Notes: a model not told the origin generated them from the sequence alone. DNA of 64,000 nt from Bacteroidales bacterium (GCA_003150235.1 QAMW01000044.1:118387-182386); one strand, 5' to 3'; shown: positions 52,408-61,744, counted from the first letter of the stretch. Made by a program: numbers and translations.

Positions 52408-53754
52408 TCATCGGTTTCTGTTGTAGAGATAAAATGCTACGATACAAAGCGATGTGAGAATCTCCGAGACAAATAAGGCAAGCCAGATGCCAGAATTGCC
52501 GAATAGCTGCGGCATGAAGATAAATGCCGGAATAAGGAACACGACTCCGCGCAAAAGAGCAAACACGATTGACGGCACTACCTTTTCGACACTCTGGAAA
52601 TAGCCTATCGCGGTAAGATTAAATATGAAAAATACGAATGCTGTTGAAAACAGCGGGAAGCCGGCAACTGCAATCTTCGCCGCAGGAAGTGAGCTGTCAA
52701 GAAAAAGGCTGACCATCACTGACGGCATAAACACAAACGCACATGTCACGATAAGACCGCAACCGACCGCCGACAATATCGCAAGCCTCTCGGTCGCCAC
52801 AACCCTTTTGTGACTGCCAAGTCCATGATTGTAGCTGATGATAGGCTGCGCCGATTGTGCGATGGCGTTGCCTATCATGAACACAAACGGACAATAATAG
52901 CAGGCGATACTGAAGGCTCCTACCCCGTCATTACCTATGTAGCGCATAAACATGAGATTGCCCATAAGCATCAACATTCCCATGGTTGCCTCTCCGAGCA
53001 AAGCCGAGATTCCTATCTTGCACTGATAACCGATGTTGCGTACAGTAAGGGCAATACTCTTGCGGCTGAGTTTCAATTTTATCAGTCGCAATGTGCGCGC
53101 GAAAAAGCCGATGTAGCCCATCACCATCACTCCGCCTACCGCACAGCTTATGCAGGTGGCTATCGCCGCACCTCTCACACCCGCCTGCATGGGGAAAATA
53201 AAGATGTAGTCGAGCAGCACATTTAATAAGCCGGGAATCACGTTACACCACATGGCATATTTCGGTGATCCGTCAAGGCGTATTACAAACAGTCCGATTG
53301 CACACCACGACTGAAACAGGCACGTCACGAATATCCACGGCATATATTCTTTTACAAGCGGCATCAATGTCTCCGACGACCCGAGTATTCTCCCCGTGGT
53401 TTCGGGCGATGCAAGCGTGGCGAGCAGGAACAATATCACGACCGCTGTTCCCGTAACAAGTGCTTGCGTTATGTTGATACGTGCCGCCTTGGCATTGTCT
53501 CCCGCAAGATGTATCGACGATACGACAGAGGCACCGACTCCGAGCATCAGGCTTATGCCCATTATTACCATCGTGGGCGAAATACAAATATTTACAGCGG
53601 CGAGAGCATCGCTTCCTATACCGCGACCGACAAATATCCCGTCGGTCGCCGTCACGGCGCAAAGCGACAACATGCCTAAGAGAGTCGGGATGAAATAAAT
53701 CCTGAAAAGCCGGGGTATCTTTACTTCCCCGAGATTGATTGAATCACGTTGCAT
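52408..53754 (-). CDS. MATE-family efflux transporter
   Basis: A 448-residue inner-membrane exporter with about 12 helices in two homologous halves, the usual MATE length. Typical segments are ATDGIFVGRGIGSDALAAVN near the N terminus and GNAIAQSAQPIISYNHGLG in the second half. It exports drugs or metabolites with Na+ or H+; the substrate is unknown. Its message probably starts near 53877 and has a ~120-nt leader with small hairpins. Confidence 0.92.
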   Translation of the reverse strand: MQRDSINLGEVKIPRLFRIYFIPTLLGMLSLCAVTATDGIFVGRGIGSDALAAVNICISPTMVIMGISLMLGVGASVVSSIHLAGDNAKAARINITQALVTGTAVVILFLLATLASPETTGRILGSSETLMPLVKEYMPWIFVTCLFQSWCAIGLFVIRLDGSPKYAMWCNVIPGLLNVLLDYIFIFPMQAGVRGAAIATCISCAVGGVMVMGYIGFFARTLRLIKLKLSRKSIALTVRNIGYQCKIGISALLGEATMGMLMLMGNLMFMRYIGNDGVGAFSIACYYCPFVFMIGNAIAQSAQPIISYNHGLGSHKRVVATERLAILSAVGCGLIVTCAFVFMPSVMVSLFLDSSLPAAKIAVAGFPLFSTAFVFFIFNLTAIGYFQSVEKVVPSIVFALLRGVVFLIPAFIFMPQLFGNSGIWLALFVSEILTSLCIVAFYLYNRNR

Positions 53755-53883
53755 AATTTACGTCATTGAGGGTTAAACATAAAAATAGCCGTATAAGAAT
53801 TGAGGTTTTACCCGGTCATCTTATCCGGCATGATATCTTGCCCTCCGATGAGGATTACAAAACACTGCTTATAATCGGCGGTA

Positions 53884-53891
53884 CAAAGTTA
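53884..53891 (-). promoter_or_regulatory. -7 box of the MATE gene (TAACTTTG) overlapping the upstream stop codon
   Basis: The minus strand reads TAACTTTG across the stop codon of the upstream barrel gene. The resulting leader of about 120 nt contains three short hairpins (CCTC/GAGG, GGCA/TGCC, CCGG/CCGG) between 53815 and 53860. Confidence 0.5.
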
Positions 53892-54665
53892 ATGTTTTTT
53901 TATCACATAATCGCGCAAAATTCCATTTAAGATTTGTCCCACCGGCAATTCAATCTGTACTTTCCCGAAACTTACGTAAGGCGTCACTATCGGCTCAGCT
54001 TCATATCGTCTTGTCCCGACCCGCTGCACCGCCTGGGCTCCGACCATGACACCAAACCGTTCGTTAATCCGGTAGTCCATATATCCTCCAAACTTCGAGG
54101 TGGCATAATACCCTATCATTGCGGGAGGCAACGGCAATCCGCCACCCAGTGCAGGCGGATTGCCGAAATAATATGACCCAAAGAGTGTAGCCGACATATC
54201 GGGTGAAAACGCATACGACATCGTGGCATTGACCCCATATTGATTATGCACTCCAAGATAATAGCCATATTTATTGGCTATCGCACCGGCATACAGCGAA
54301 AGATTATCTATTTGTCCCGTTATACCGATTGCACCGCTGTTGACGGTCATAAGCCCAGGCATTGTGGTGGTTGCACCCGTGGCAATAAAGCGTGCTCCGG
54401 GCATTGCAAACAAAGTCGTTTCACCCGGCGCATATTTCAATTCCGGTGCACCGTAGTCAAACCGATGCCCCGGACCATATAGAAACAGTCGTCTGCTATA
54501 AGATAAAGAGTCCAGGTTAATACCACTTGCCATTCCTTCCAGGCGTGGTGTCATCATCTCAGGATTATCAGGCAAAAGATCTATGTCGACTGAGTCAGCC
54601 GGTTCTGTCTGCCCGTAACTTAAAAGTGGCAATATTGCCAATACGAAAAACACAAATCCTTTCAT
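53889..54665 (-). CDS. Exported hypothetical protein, probable outer-membrane beta-barrel
   Basis: A 258-residue protein of unknown function with a signal peptide (MKGFVFFVLAILPLLSYGQ). After a ~70-residue soluble segment it is made of short amphipathic strands rich in Gly and Tyr (NLSLYAGAIANKYGYYLGVH; SATLFGSYYFGNP), as in small outer-membrane barrels. It starts 24 bp after the Omp28-like gene and is probably the last gene of a three-gene transcript from 57976. Confidence 0.6.
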   Translation of the reverse strand: MKGFVFFVLAILPLLSYGQTEPADSVDIDLLPDNPEMMTPRLEGMASGINLDSLSYSRRLFLYGPGHRFDYGAPELKYAPGETTLFAMPGARFIATGATTTMPGLMTVNSGAIGITGQIDNLSLYAGAIANKYGYYLGVHNQYGVNATMSYAFSPDMSATLFGSYYFGNPPALGGGLPLPPAMIGYYATSKFGGYMDYRINERFGVMVGAQAVQRVGTRRYEAEPIVTPYVSFGKVQIELPVGQILNGILRDYVIKKH

Positions 54666-54689
54666 AATCCTGAAAATTAATTTGACTGT

Positions 54690-56558
54690 TTACTTTATTA
54701 CAAATTTTCTTGCGATGGAACGGTCTCCGGCATTCAGGCGCGCTATAATCACGCCTTTCGGCAAGGAAAAATTATAGTCAGCACTCCCGCAACCATCGGT
54801 ATATCCATCCACGGAATATAATCTTGTGCCCGACACGTTGAACAGTTCAAGCGTGTAAGGCTCCTGTTCAGTTGTCGCGCCAAATGTTATGCGGCAATGA
54901 CCGTCTGAAGTCATGGTTATCCCCATATCACTATCTCCTGTCACACTGTCAATGGAAGTCACTTCATTCCAATGGTCGAGAGTCATTGTGGCGGCATTCT
55001 TTATTCGTCCCATCGATGTGTCGAGCACATAAACCACGATATTAATTCCTTTCATATCGGCAGGATAACCGGCAACGGGAATATCCCATTTCGCCTGATA
55101 CTCTTTATATGGCTCAACTACAGCCGGAAGTGATGATTCTATGCCGGTAAATGCCAGTTCCGAAGGTAACGTCACGTCATGGAATTTTATCAGCTTTCCC
55201 GGTATGGTCGAAGGGAGATAATAGAATCGCTTGCCTCTTGCGCTCGTCATGTTGTTAGACTGATAAAACAACATTCCTTCCGGTTGTTCGTCATAGTCGC
55301 GCGTAAGCAAATAGCTTATGCGATAACGGTCGGCGTTATTATCCACATCAAGAGCCGACATCGCTTTTACTCCTACGGAAAGATGGTCACCGGTCAATGT
55401 AAGCTCCGAAAACTCTATCATCCATGAAGTCATTGCCTCATATTCTCTTGAAAAACGGGAGTCATCTCCGTAGGATGTAGACTCGTTGCGGTTCAGCTTG
55501 AAATATGGAGCAGCATAAAATTTAAGGGCATCCCAGTATTCCTTTACGGCAAGGACATCATTACCGGCATGGGTCTCGACAGCTATCAGCTGGTCGCTGT
55601 AACGCGCCTGAAGCGATTCGAGCGTCAATATGCCGTCGGGACAGTTGTTACACCACATGCCGGTGCCCTTATCCACAAGAAGGGTACGACGGAAATAGGA
55701 GGTGAAGAAACTGTCATCATGAATCGCCGTCTCATTACCTTCACCATCGATGCCGCATATATAATAATGTGTCGACCGGTTAAGTTCCGGTGTCACCTCA
55801 AATTCATATTCTAACACATTGCCTGTGGAGTAACCTTCGTTAACGGGTTGCCGGTCGACGACTTCATCACCGACCTTACACACCACTTCGATAAAATCAA
55901 GCGATTTCCCGAGATTGGTTACTTTACCGTGTACCTTAACTTTTTCTTCATCTATCCCGGCATAACGGCGCGTGAGATCCGCTACTTGAAATTTCGTGTC
56001 GGTCATCTCCCCTATCTCGATATCGTCTACAGCAAGCAGGTAGCCATGCTCGGAGGTGACGACAAACATTATACTGATTTCCTTGCCGGCATACTCCGAC
56101 AAGTCCACGACATGCATCGTCCATTCAGCCGATTCTCCGGGAGTGGAAAAAATCACATCTTCTTTTCCTTCGGGCGTGGCAACAATAACCTCGTAAGAGT
56201 CAAGGCAATCAGGATGCACCGAGACTGCACCCCAACGCATAACAGCATTATCGCCGGTTATAGTCACGGAGGGAAGTGTCATGCGATTGTCCTGCTTGCC
56301 CGGTGTCAAGGTATAAGTAGGGCTCACCAGTACATAACCCTGACTTCCGTAGCGGTCTACGGTCCACCCGGCATCTGTCACACCCTTACCTTTCTTGTAG
56401 ACTGCAGATTCAAGTTCAAGTCCGTCACCGTCAACGACAGTTACATCGTTCGGTAATTTTCCCGAACTGACATCCAGGGTATATATGGAAGCAGTCGATG
56501 TCATGGATATCCATGACATCGACATAATACCTGCTAATATGATTCCACGACTTTTCAT
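54690..56558 (-). CDS. Omp28-related exported protein with thioredoxin-like CxxC and T9SS-type C terminus
   Basis: A 622-residue protein with an N-terminal signal (MKSRGIILAGIMSMSWISM), a beta-sandwich region (~50-180, MRWGAVSVHPDCLDSYEVIV, choice-of-anchor-like), and an Omp28-type domain (~285-450) where GMWCNNCPDG near residue 302 forms a thioredoxin-like CxxC. The C-terminal ~70 residues (LELFNVSGTRLYSVDGY ... KGVIIARLNAGDRSI) look like a type IX sorting domain. The role is unknown. It lies 11 bp after the upstream cargo gene. Confidence 0.75.
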   Translation of the reverse strand: MKSRGIILAGIMSMSWISMTSTASIYTLDVSSGKLPNDVTVVDGDGLELESAVYKKGKGVTDAGWTVDRYGSQGYVLVSPTYTLTPGKQDNRMTLPSVTITGDNAVMRWGAVSVHPDCLDSYEVIVATPEGKEDVIFSTPGESAEWTMHVVDLSEYAGKEISIMFVVTSEHGYLLAVDDIEIGEMTDTKFQVADLTRRYAGIDEEKVKVHGKVTNLGKSLDFIEVVCKVGDEVVDRQPVNEGYSTGNVLEYEFEVTPELNRSTHYYICGIDGEGNETAIHDDSFFTSYFRRTLLVDKGTGMWCNNCPDGILTLESLQARYSDQLIAVETHAGNDVLAVKEYWDALKFYAAPYFKLNRNESTSYGDDSRFSREYEAMTSWMIEFSELTLTGDHLSVGVKAMSALDVDNNADRYRISYLLTRDYDEQPEGMLFYQSNNMTSARGKRFYYLPSTIPGKLIKFHDVTLPSELAFTGIESSLPAVVEPYKEYQAKWDIPVAGYPADMKGINIVVYVLDTSMGRIKNAATMTLDHWNEVTSIDSVTGDSDMGITMTSDGHCRITFGATTEQEPYTLELFNVSGTRLYSVDGYTDGCGSADYNFSLPKGVIIARLNAGDRSIARKFVIK

Positions 56559-56569
56559 CGCGAGCTATT

Positions 56570-57976
56570 TTATTTGACAAATACCTTGCGGGTGGTGTCA
56601 CCTGCTTTCACTATATACATGCCCGGAGCGACATAGGATGTAACAGCATTGCTTACTACAGAGCCTTTGAGATCATAGATTGTCACGTCATCAGTACCTG
56701 CAACATCTACGCGACCTGCTGACACGATAATTGTAATTCCGTTTTCGCTGACAACGTCATCAATCCCGGCTACAAGCGGTTCGTCAAGCACAATTACTGC
56801 AGGGTAATATAACATCTCCCCTGTTCCGGGATGCAGTTCCGATAGATTGGCGCCAATTACTTTTCCATCATCCGATATGCTTCTCACAGAGGATAATGTG
56901 CGTGTCACACTGAATCCGAAAGTTTCGGTCAATGTTTTTTCAACACCGTCGACAATCACACGATCACCCATCGGGAAAACGTATTTATCATCACCGGTAC
57001 CGATGACAAAATTGGTGTAATCAGGATTATCGATCCATTCTTCAGTGCTGAAATTATATATTGTCGCACCGTTTACAAGCTCGCCGGAGCCATCTTCAGC
57101 CACATTAAAAGCGCGTGTGCGGTATCCATAGAAATTGCCGTACTTGTCAACTGATGAAAACTCGCCGGAGAAATATTCACCTGTTTCCCCATCGCGATAT
57201 CCATCAATGGTCACATAGGTTGTGTAGAATATATTGGGGTCATCAGGATCTGTTGTTCGATATTGATTGCCATTTTCATCATAGGCAATATATTTACCCT
57301 GAAACATAAACGGCTCACTATAGGAAGCAAGCTCATTCCAAAATTTCAATTCACCATTTATTATCATTGCCGGCACTTCCGACCCGATGCCGCAGTAAAG
57401 ACGACCGCCAATTATGATATCATCGCCGTTTACATACAGACATTTTGTCAAAAAGCCCTGATGGTCCGGAAGTTTAATGTCGGTATATGCAGTAAGCTTC
57501 CATAAACCGTCTTCTCCCTTCTTCCAGATACAAGGATAATACCTGCCCTTAATCGCACTGGTCGGGTCATTGATAAATTGTGTTCCTGCTATGACCGTTC
57601 CATCACCTGATATGCAGTTTGCCTCGGCAGTGTTCACAACGGCTTCATGGCTTGGCAAAAGTTGCCATTCGCCATTCTCCCAGACACAAGCACTGAAAAT
57701 ACCGGGTTCCGATTGTATCGAGCCGACTACCGTGCCATTGTTATCAACATCGTATGCCACGACTTCACCAGGTAGCGGAGCGAAAGTCTCGGGATTATCA
57801 GCACTCCAGATATAAGACAGATTCTGTTCATAATCGCCTACTGAGACAAACTTTCCATTGGGCGAAACATACACTTCATCGCCAAGTTCATCCATCGTGT
57901 ACACTTTGGTCTCGGCATTAAGCATCAATGCGGGCACTGACATCAGCGCACCTGATAAGAGTAAATTTTTAATCAT
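56570..57976 (-). CDS. Exported repeat protein with T9SS-type C terminus
   Basis: A 468-residue protein with a signal peptide (LLLSGALMSVPALMLNAE). Residues ~25-380 contain repeated beta motifs with 'G.VVG' turns, such as VAYDVDNNGTVVGSIQSEPG and VVNTAEANCISGDGTVIAGT, like extracellular HAF/propeller repeats. The last ~45 residues (TIYDLKGSVVSNAVTSYVAP, then GMYIVKAGDTTRKVFVK) match a type IX sorting signal. Function is unknown. It is the first gene of a probable operon with the Omp28-like and barrel genes, next to porQ. Confidence 0.7.
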   Translation of the reverse strand: MIKNLLLSGALMSVPALMLNAETKVYTMDELGDEVYVSPNGKFVSVGDYEQNLSYIWSADNPETFAPLPGEVVAYDVDNNGTVVGSIQSEPGIFSACVWENGEWQLLPSHEAVVNTAEANCISGDGTVIAGTQFINDPTSAIKGRYYPCIWKKGEDGLWKLTAYTDIKLPDHQGFLTKCLYVNGDDIIIGGRLYCGIGSEVPAMIINGELKFWNELASYSEPFMFQGKYIAYDENGNQYRTTDPDDPNIFYTTYVTIDGYRDGETGEYFSGEFSSVDKYGNFYGYRTRAFNVAEDGSGELVNGATIYNFSTEEWIDNPDYTNFVIGTGDDKYVFPMGDRVIVDGVEKTLTETFGFSVTRTLSSVRSISDDGKVIGANLSELHPGTGEMLYYPAVIVLDEPLVAGIDDVVSENGITIIVSAGRVDVAGTDDVTIYDLKGSVVSNAVTSYVAPGMYIVKAGDTTRKVFVK

Positions 57977-58132
57977 TAATGATAGGTTTTAGTTATTTCT
58001 TTATAGCAAAATCATGTTTATGCAACAAATTTAGCAATTTTATTGCCAAATCCACGCACAAACAAGCAAAATTTACCCTAAAATCCTACAACTTAAATCT
58101 GATTGACGAATATTTGCCGACCGGCGGCTATC

Positions 58133-59146
58133 TCAAAACTCATAAAGACGCATATTGAGATTCAGCATGAATGTAGTCGCGCCGGTATGAGGTTGGGCGA
58201 TTGCCACTCCTACCCCGAAACGGCTGACATTGATTCCCGCACAAGCCGAGAATCCCGACAGGAAACTGCGTGAATAGGTGCTCATGTCGGTACGGGTCTT
58301 GTAATTATAACCCAGTCCGATGTACAGGCGGTCCGACGGCACATATTCGGCAGCGAACACAAGATGACGGAACAGATTGGATGCAAAGGATTCCTTTTTC
58401 TCAAAAGCGGATGACGATGTACCGTCACCCACATTTATATAAGGTAATTTCCACTTTGTAAGATTCCACGCCGTAATCGATATGCGGAACGGAATCGTGC
58501 CAAGTCCCTTTGTAAAGCCAAGCCTGATGTCTACGGGAAGACGGTCGTAAGTCTCGTTGAAGCGTTTCACCTGTCCGCCAAGATTGGCTATGACAAATGA
58601 AAGCGACAGGTCTCTCTCATCGTCAAAATAATTTATTCCGAGGTCGGTGGCGATGGCAAATGCACTGTAGGCATCGTATGCCGAGTAGATTCCTTTAAGT
58701 GTGATACCGCCGCGCAGATACCCGGTTATATCATGAGAATATGAAGCGGAAAAACATATATCCTTCGGGCTGAACGTACCGGTAACATTACCGGTCTCGT
58801 CGGCGCTCTTCATCGACCCGTAGCCGAAATATTTTATTGCCGCCGCCCAGGCACCGTGCTCCCCTGCAGCCATACCATAGCGCACCCCGGCAAAATTAGA
58901 CTCACCGAGATAACGCATATAGTCCACACCGAGCTGCCGCTCTATCTCCGGGCCGAGCAATGCCGGATTCTGGTCTATGACATTGATATCATCCTCTATG
59001 ATAGATATATTGACGCCTCCAAGCCCGTAGATATGGCTTGAAGATGTGACATCAAGAAAATTATATGCCGTGGAGCCGTCGGCACCATTGGCAGCAGCGA
59101 TGCCGAAGCCCAGTCCTAAAAATGATATGACACTGCGTAGATTCAT
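58133..59146 (-). CDS. porQ: Type IX secretion system protein PorQ
   Basis: A 337-residue outer-membrane barrel of the PorQ/PorV (FadL-like) group, with a signal peptide (MNLRSVISFLGLGFGIAAAN). Family-typical segments are YNFLDVTSSSHIYGLGGVNI, DDINVIDQNPALLGPE and the C-terminal FMLNLNMRLYEF. PorQ-type proteins take part in handling and surface attachment of T9SS cargo. Two cargo-like genes follow on the same strand after 157 bp, which supports the call. The other T9SS core genes are not in this window. Confidence 0.85.
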   Translation of the reverse strand: MNLRSVISFLGLGFGIAAANGADGSTAYNFLDVTSSSHIYGLGGVNISIIEDDINVIDQNPALLGPEIERQLGVDYMRYLGESNFAGVRYGMAAGEHGAWAAAIKYFGYGSMKSADETGNVTGTFSPKDICFSASYSHDITGYLRGGITLKGIYSAYDAYSAFAIATDLGINYFDDERDLSLSFVIANLGGQVKRFNETYDRLPVDIRLGFTKGLGTIPFRISITAWNLTKWKLPYINVGDGTSSSAFEKKESFASNLFRHLVFAAEYVPSDRLYIGLGYNYKTRTDMSTYSRSFLSGFSACAGINVSRFGVGVAIAQPHTGATTFMLNLNMRLYEF

Positions 59147-59254
59147 AACTGTTATGGTAAACGTATTTCATCGCGGCATATTGCGTGAGACCTCGTTTAA
59201 TTTGCTAACAAACCTGAAACATCGCTAAACAAATGCAAAATAGCCGCCTGATAA

Positions 59255-59285
59255 TTGTAAATGTAAATCAGGCATTTTATATTTG
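59255..59285 (+). promoter_or_regulatory. Promoter of the TonB-domain gene
   Basis: TTG at 59255-59257 and TATATTTG at 59278-59285 are 20 bp apart. The leader is about 16 nt. Confidence 0.6.
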
Positions 59286-59307
59286 CAATACATTTCACCA
59301 GTAAACA

Positions 59308-59790
59308 ATGGATTTATTCAACCTACGACTTATAATCTTATCATTGCTGGCTGCCGGAGGTATCATCACTGCACCGGCTCAGGCGAGGCGGATAATAGCC
59401 CACACAACCCAGCAGACTCTTGCCATGACAGACATCCAGGAAATGCAACAGTCATTTTCTGCAGAAATCATTGAAGCTTATGAATATGAAATGGTCGATG
59501 AACCCCCGATGTTTCCCGGAGGCAACAATGCCCTGGTGCAATATATCAATTCATCGCGCAAATATCCCGCCGAGGCATATAAAAACAAGATTCACGGCAG
59601 GGTGCTCTGCTCTTTCATAGTCCAGCCCGACGGGGAAATAACCCACGTTAATGTGTTGCGCGGGGTAGAGCCGTCGCTTGACCGTGAGGCGGTAAGGATA
59701 CTCGGGTCTATGCCAAACTGGCAAGCCGGGCGCATCAACGGCACCAGAGTCCCCGTCTACTGCATATTTCCGGTCACATTCCGACTCTAA
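59308..59790 (+). CDS. Exported TonB C-terminal-domain protein
   Basis: A 160-residue protein. An N-terminal hydrophobic segment (LRLIILSLLAAGGIITAPAQA) looks like a cleavable signal rather than the usual TonB anchor, and the proline-rich linker of TonB is absent. The TonB C-terminal domain spans ~75-160: FPGGNNALVQYINSSRKYPA, GRVLCSFIVQPDGEITHVNV and MPNWQAGRINGTRVPV. It may therefore be a soluble periplasmic TonB-like protein and not an energy transducer. Confidence 0.82.
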   Translation: MDLFNLRLIILSLLAAGGIITAPAQARRIIAHTTQQTLAMTDIQEMQQSFSAEIIEAYEYEMVDEPPMFPGGNNALVQYINSSRKYPAEAYKNKIHGRVLCSFIVQPDGEITHVNVLRGVEPSLDREAVRILGSMPNWQAGRINGTRVPVYCIFPVTFRL

Positions 59791-59871
59791 ACTTTTTCTT
59801 GCCGGGGCAATCGTTTATTGATAAAAAATTGTTATATTCGCAGTGAATTACTCATTTCAAACATAACAATT

Positions 59872-60231
59872 ATGGCAAACAAACGCAGACTCAAGAAAGC
59901 TATCAAGGCTGCTTGCGGCAACATGGCAGGCGAATGTATCATAACCCGCAACTATGTTCCCGGAGTGGATGCTCAGAAAATAGATGAGATAATCTTCAAT
60001 ATCGCCGACCTACAGTTTGTAACAATCGAAAATGTGTCGTTCTCTTTTGACAAGAGCGAGAGCAATTTTGAATCTCATCACGAATACAAGAAAGCTCGTG
60101 AGGCATATTTCCGTAAGGCTTATCACAAACTCATATCAGATTTCAAGAAAGGCGTTGACGACATCGTGAATCAGATGAACGAGGCTCTTCCCGCCGAACA
60201 GAAAGAACGCAACAAGGCTGCGGCGAAATAA
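59872..60231 (+). CDS. Small conserved Bacteroidetes-type hypothetical protein
   Basis: A 119-residue, basic, helix-rich cytoplasmic protein of unknown function. It begins MANKRRLKKAIKAACGNMAG; this start follows a TATATTCG box at 59833, and the upstream in-frame codons have no good start. A central acidic stretch (DEIIFNIADLQF) and a Lys-rich C terminus are seen. No domain is recognised. It is joined to the acyltransferase gene: that start codon follows directly after this stop codon. Confidence 0.65.
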   Translation: MANKRRLKKAIKAACGNMAGECIITRNYVPGVDAQKIDEIIFNIADLQFVTIENVSFSFDKSESNFESHHEYKKAREAYFRKAYHKLISDFKKGVDDIVNQMNEALPAEQKERNKAAAK

Positions 60232-60777
60232 ATGAATCTGTCAAGACTTATCCTTAAAATAATCGGGTGGAAGGTGAACATCACCACACCCGATTATGCT
60301 AAATGCCTTATTTGTGTCGCCCCTCACACAAGCAACTGGGATTTCATCTTGGGAGAACTTGCCTATACTTCTATAGGGCGTAAGGCGGGCTTCCTGATGA
60401 AAGAAGCTTGGTTTACATGGCCGCTGGGATACTTTTTCCGTGCGATTGGCGGCATACCCGTGCCTAAAAAGAGGGGGGCTTCGCTCACAAAAACCATTGT
60501 CGAGAAATTTAATGACTCACAGCGTCTTGTGCTTGCCATCACTCCGGAAGGCACACGTAAGGCTACCGCGAAATGGCGTCACGGATTTCTCCACATAGCG
60601 ATGGAGGCAAATGTGCCGCTTCTGCTCGGTGCTATAGATTACAAGCGTAAATACATAGAAATCACGCATCAGTTCACCCCCACGGGTGATGTGGATGCCG
60701 ACCTTAGGGAAATAAAGAAATTCTACAGCCGTTTTTCGGCAAAATATCCTGACAAATTCATTACCGACGATGAGTGA
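60232..60777 (+). CDS. 1-acylglycerol-3-phosphate acyltransferase-like protein (PlsC family)
   Basis: A 181-residue membrane-associated acyltransferase, short for the family. The catalytic HX4D motif is His32-Asp37 (APHTSNWDFI), and the phosphate-binding motif is ITPEGTRK with Glu106. It may acylate lysophospholipids or a related glycolipid. It starts immediately after the previous stop codon and overlaps the amidase gene by 8 bp, so the three genes form an operon. Confidence 0.88.
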   Translation: MNLSRLILKIIGWKVNITTPDYAKCLICVAPHTSNWDFILGELAYTSIGRKAGFLMKEAWFTWPLGYFFRAIGGIPVPKKRGASLTKTIVEKFNDSQRLVLAITPEGTRKATAKWRHGFLHIAMEANVPLLLGAIDYKRKYIEITHQFTPTGDVDADLREIKKFYSRFSAKYPDKFITDDE

Positions 60778-61561
60778 TATCTTAAAAGTGGCTGCATTAC
60801 AGCTTGACATAGCATCAGGCGACAAGACCCGCAACATCTCCGAGGCATCACGACTGATTGAATCATTGCCCGAGGGCTATGACATTGCGGTGTTGCCTGA
60901 AATGTTTACTACCGGTTTTATATGTGACCCTTCGCAGTCGGCACTTTTAGCGGAAAGTGTTGACGGAGTCACCATGACAGCGATGCGAAGTCTATCCGCC
61001 AGACACAAAATCGCCATCTGCGGCTCTTTTATAGCGCGTGACGGCGATGCCGTATATAACCGGGCATTTTTTGTCGAACCGTCGGGCGACACATATTTTT
61101 ATGACAAGCATCACCTCTTTTCATTCAGCGGGGAAGATATCGCCTATCGACGCGGCGCATCTCATATGCCGGTGTTCCGCTTCCGGGGATGGAATATCGC
61201 TATGGCTGTATGCTTCGACCTCCGCTTTCCGGCTTGGCTCCGCAATCATGATGGAGCCTATGACTTGCTGATAATAATGGCGAACTGGCCCGATTCACGC
61301 GCCTATCCCTGGAAACAGTTGCTTATAGCCCGTGCCATCGAAAATCAGTCGTATGTAATAGGCTGCAATCGTTCCGGAACGGATATCTATGGTGAATATG
61401 CCGGTATATCAATAATTATTGATGCGAAAGGAAAGATCCTTGGTGAGAAACCGGGAGAGCCGGTGATTTCCGCTGATTTGTACAAGGAATCGCTCGACTC
61501 TTTCCGCACAAAATTCCCTGTTCTCCCCGAAGCAGACCGTTTCACTTTCACCATAGAGTAA
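60770..61561 (+). CDS. Nitrilase-superfamily amidase (omega-amidase, YafV-like)
   Basis: A 263-residue carbon-nitrogen hydrolase. The Glu-Lys-Cys triad is complete: Glu44 (VLPEMFTTGF), Lys113 (YDKHHLFSFSGE) and Cys148 (AVCFDLRFPAWLRN). The short SFSGE segment is typical of omega-amidases that deaminate alpha-ketoglutaramate-type by-products. It overlaps the acyltransferase gene by 8 bp. The thiamine promoter lies 31 bp after its stop codon. Confidence 0.9.
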   Translation: MSDILKVAALQLDIASGDKTRNISEASRLIESLPEGYDIAVLPEMFTTGFICDPSQSALLAESVDGVTMTAMRSLSARHKIAICGSFIARDGDAVYNRAFFVEPSGDTYFYDKHHLFSFSGEDIAYRRGASHMPVFRFRGWNIAMAVCFDLRFPAWLRNHDGAYDLLIIMANWPDSRAYPWKQLLIARAIENQSYVIGCNRSGTDIYGEYAGISIIIDAKGKILGEKPGEPVISADLYKESLDSFRTKFPVLPEADRFTFTIE

Positions 61562-61567
61562 AAAATA

Positions 61568-61599
61568 TTTGGTGAAATTTATTAATATTACTAATTTTG
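61568..61599 (+). promoter_or_regulatory. Promoter of the thiamine operon
   Basis: TTTG at 61568-61571 and TAATTTTG at 61592-61599 are 20 bp apart. Transcription should begin within a few bases of the riboswitch. Confidence 0.7.
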
Positions 61600-61610
61600 C
61601 ATACATAGAC

Positions 61611-61686
61611 AAAGGGGTGCCCGTCGTCGTGACGAGCTGAGATTATACCCTCCGAACCTGACACGGCTAACACCGGCGAAGGGATT
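61611..61686 (+). promoter_or_regulatory. TPP riboswitch (THI element)
   Basis: The conserved core is present in order: GGGGTGC (61614-61620), GCTGAGA (61636-61642), ACCCTCCGAACCTGA (61647-61661), GGCTAACACCGGCG and AAGGGA. Such aptamers bind thiamine pyrophosphate and repress downstream synthesis genes. The start codon of thiD is 58 nt further on. Confidence 0.95.
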
Positions 61687-61703
61687 GTTGACCATCTTGA
61701 AAG

Positions 61704-61744
61704 CCTTTTTGTCTATTATTTTGTTATTAGATAAAAAGGTTTTT
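61704..61744 (+). terminator. Riboswitch expression platform: terminator abutting the thiD start
   Basis: An 11-bp stem with one G-T pair (CCTTTTTGTCT 61704-61714 and AGATAAAAAGG 61729-61739) is followed by five T and then directly by the ATG at 61745. TPP binding would favour this hairpin; it could stop transcription and also block initiation. Confidence 0.65.

Noticed and set aside
55848..56456. 202-codon plus-strand frame antisense to the Omp28-like gene
   Set aside because: Low-similarity composition, no signal or domain, and fully within a well-supported gene.
61685..61744. Longer thiD starting at TTG 61685
   Set aside because: The extra codons lie in the riboswitch aptamer end and terminator hairpin; the ThiD family begins at the ATG at 61745.
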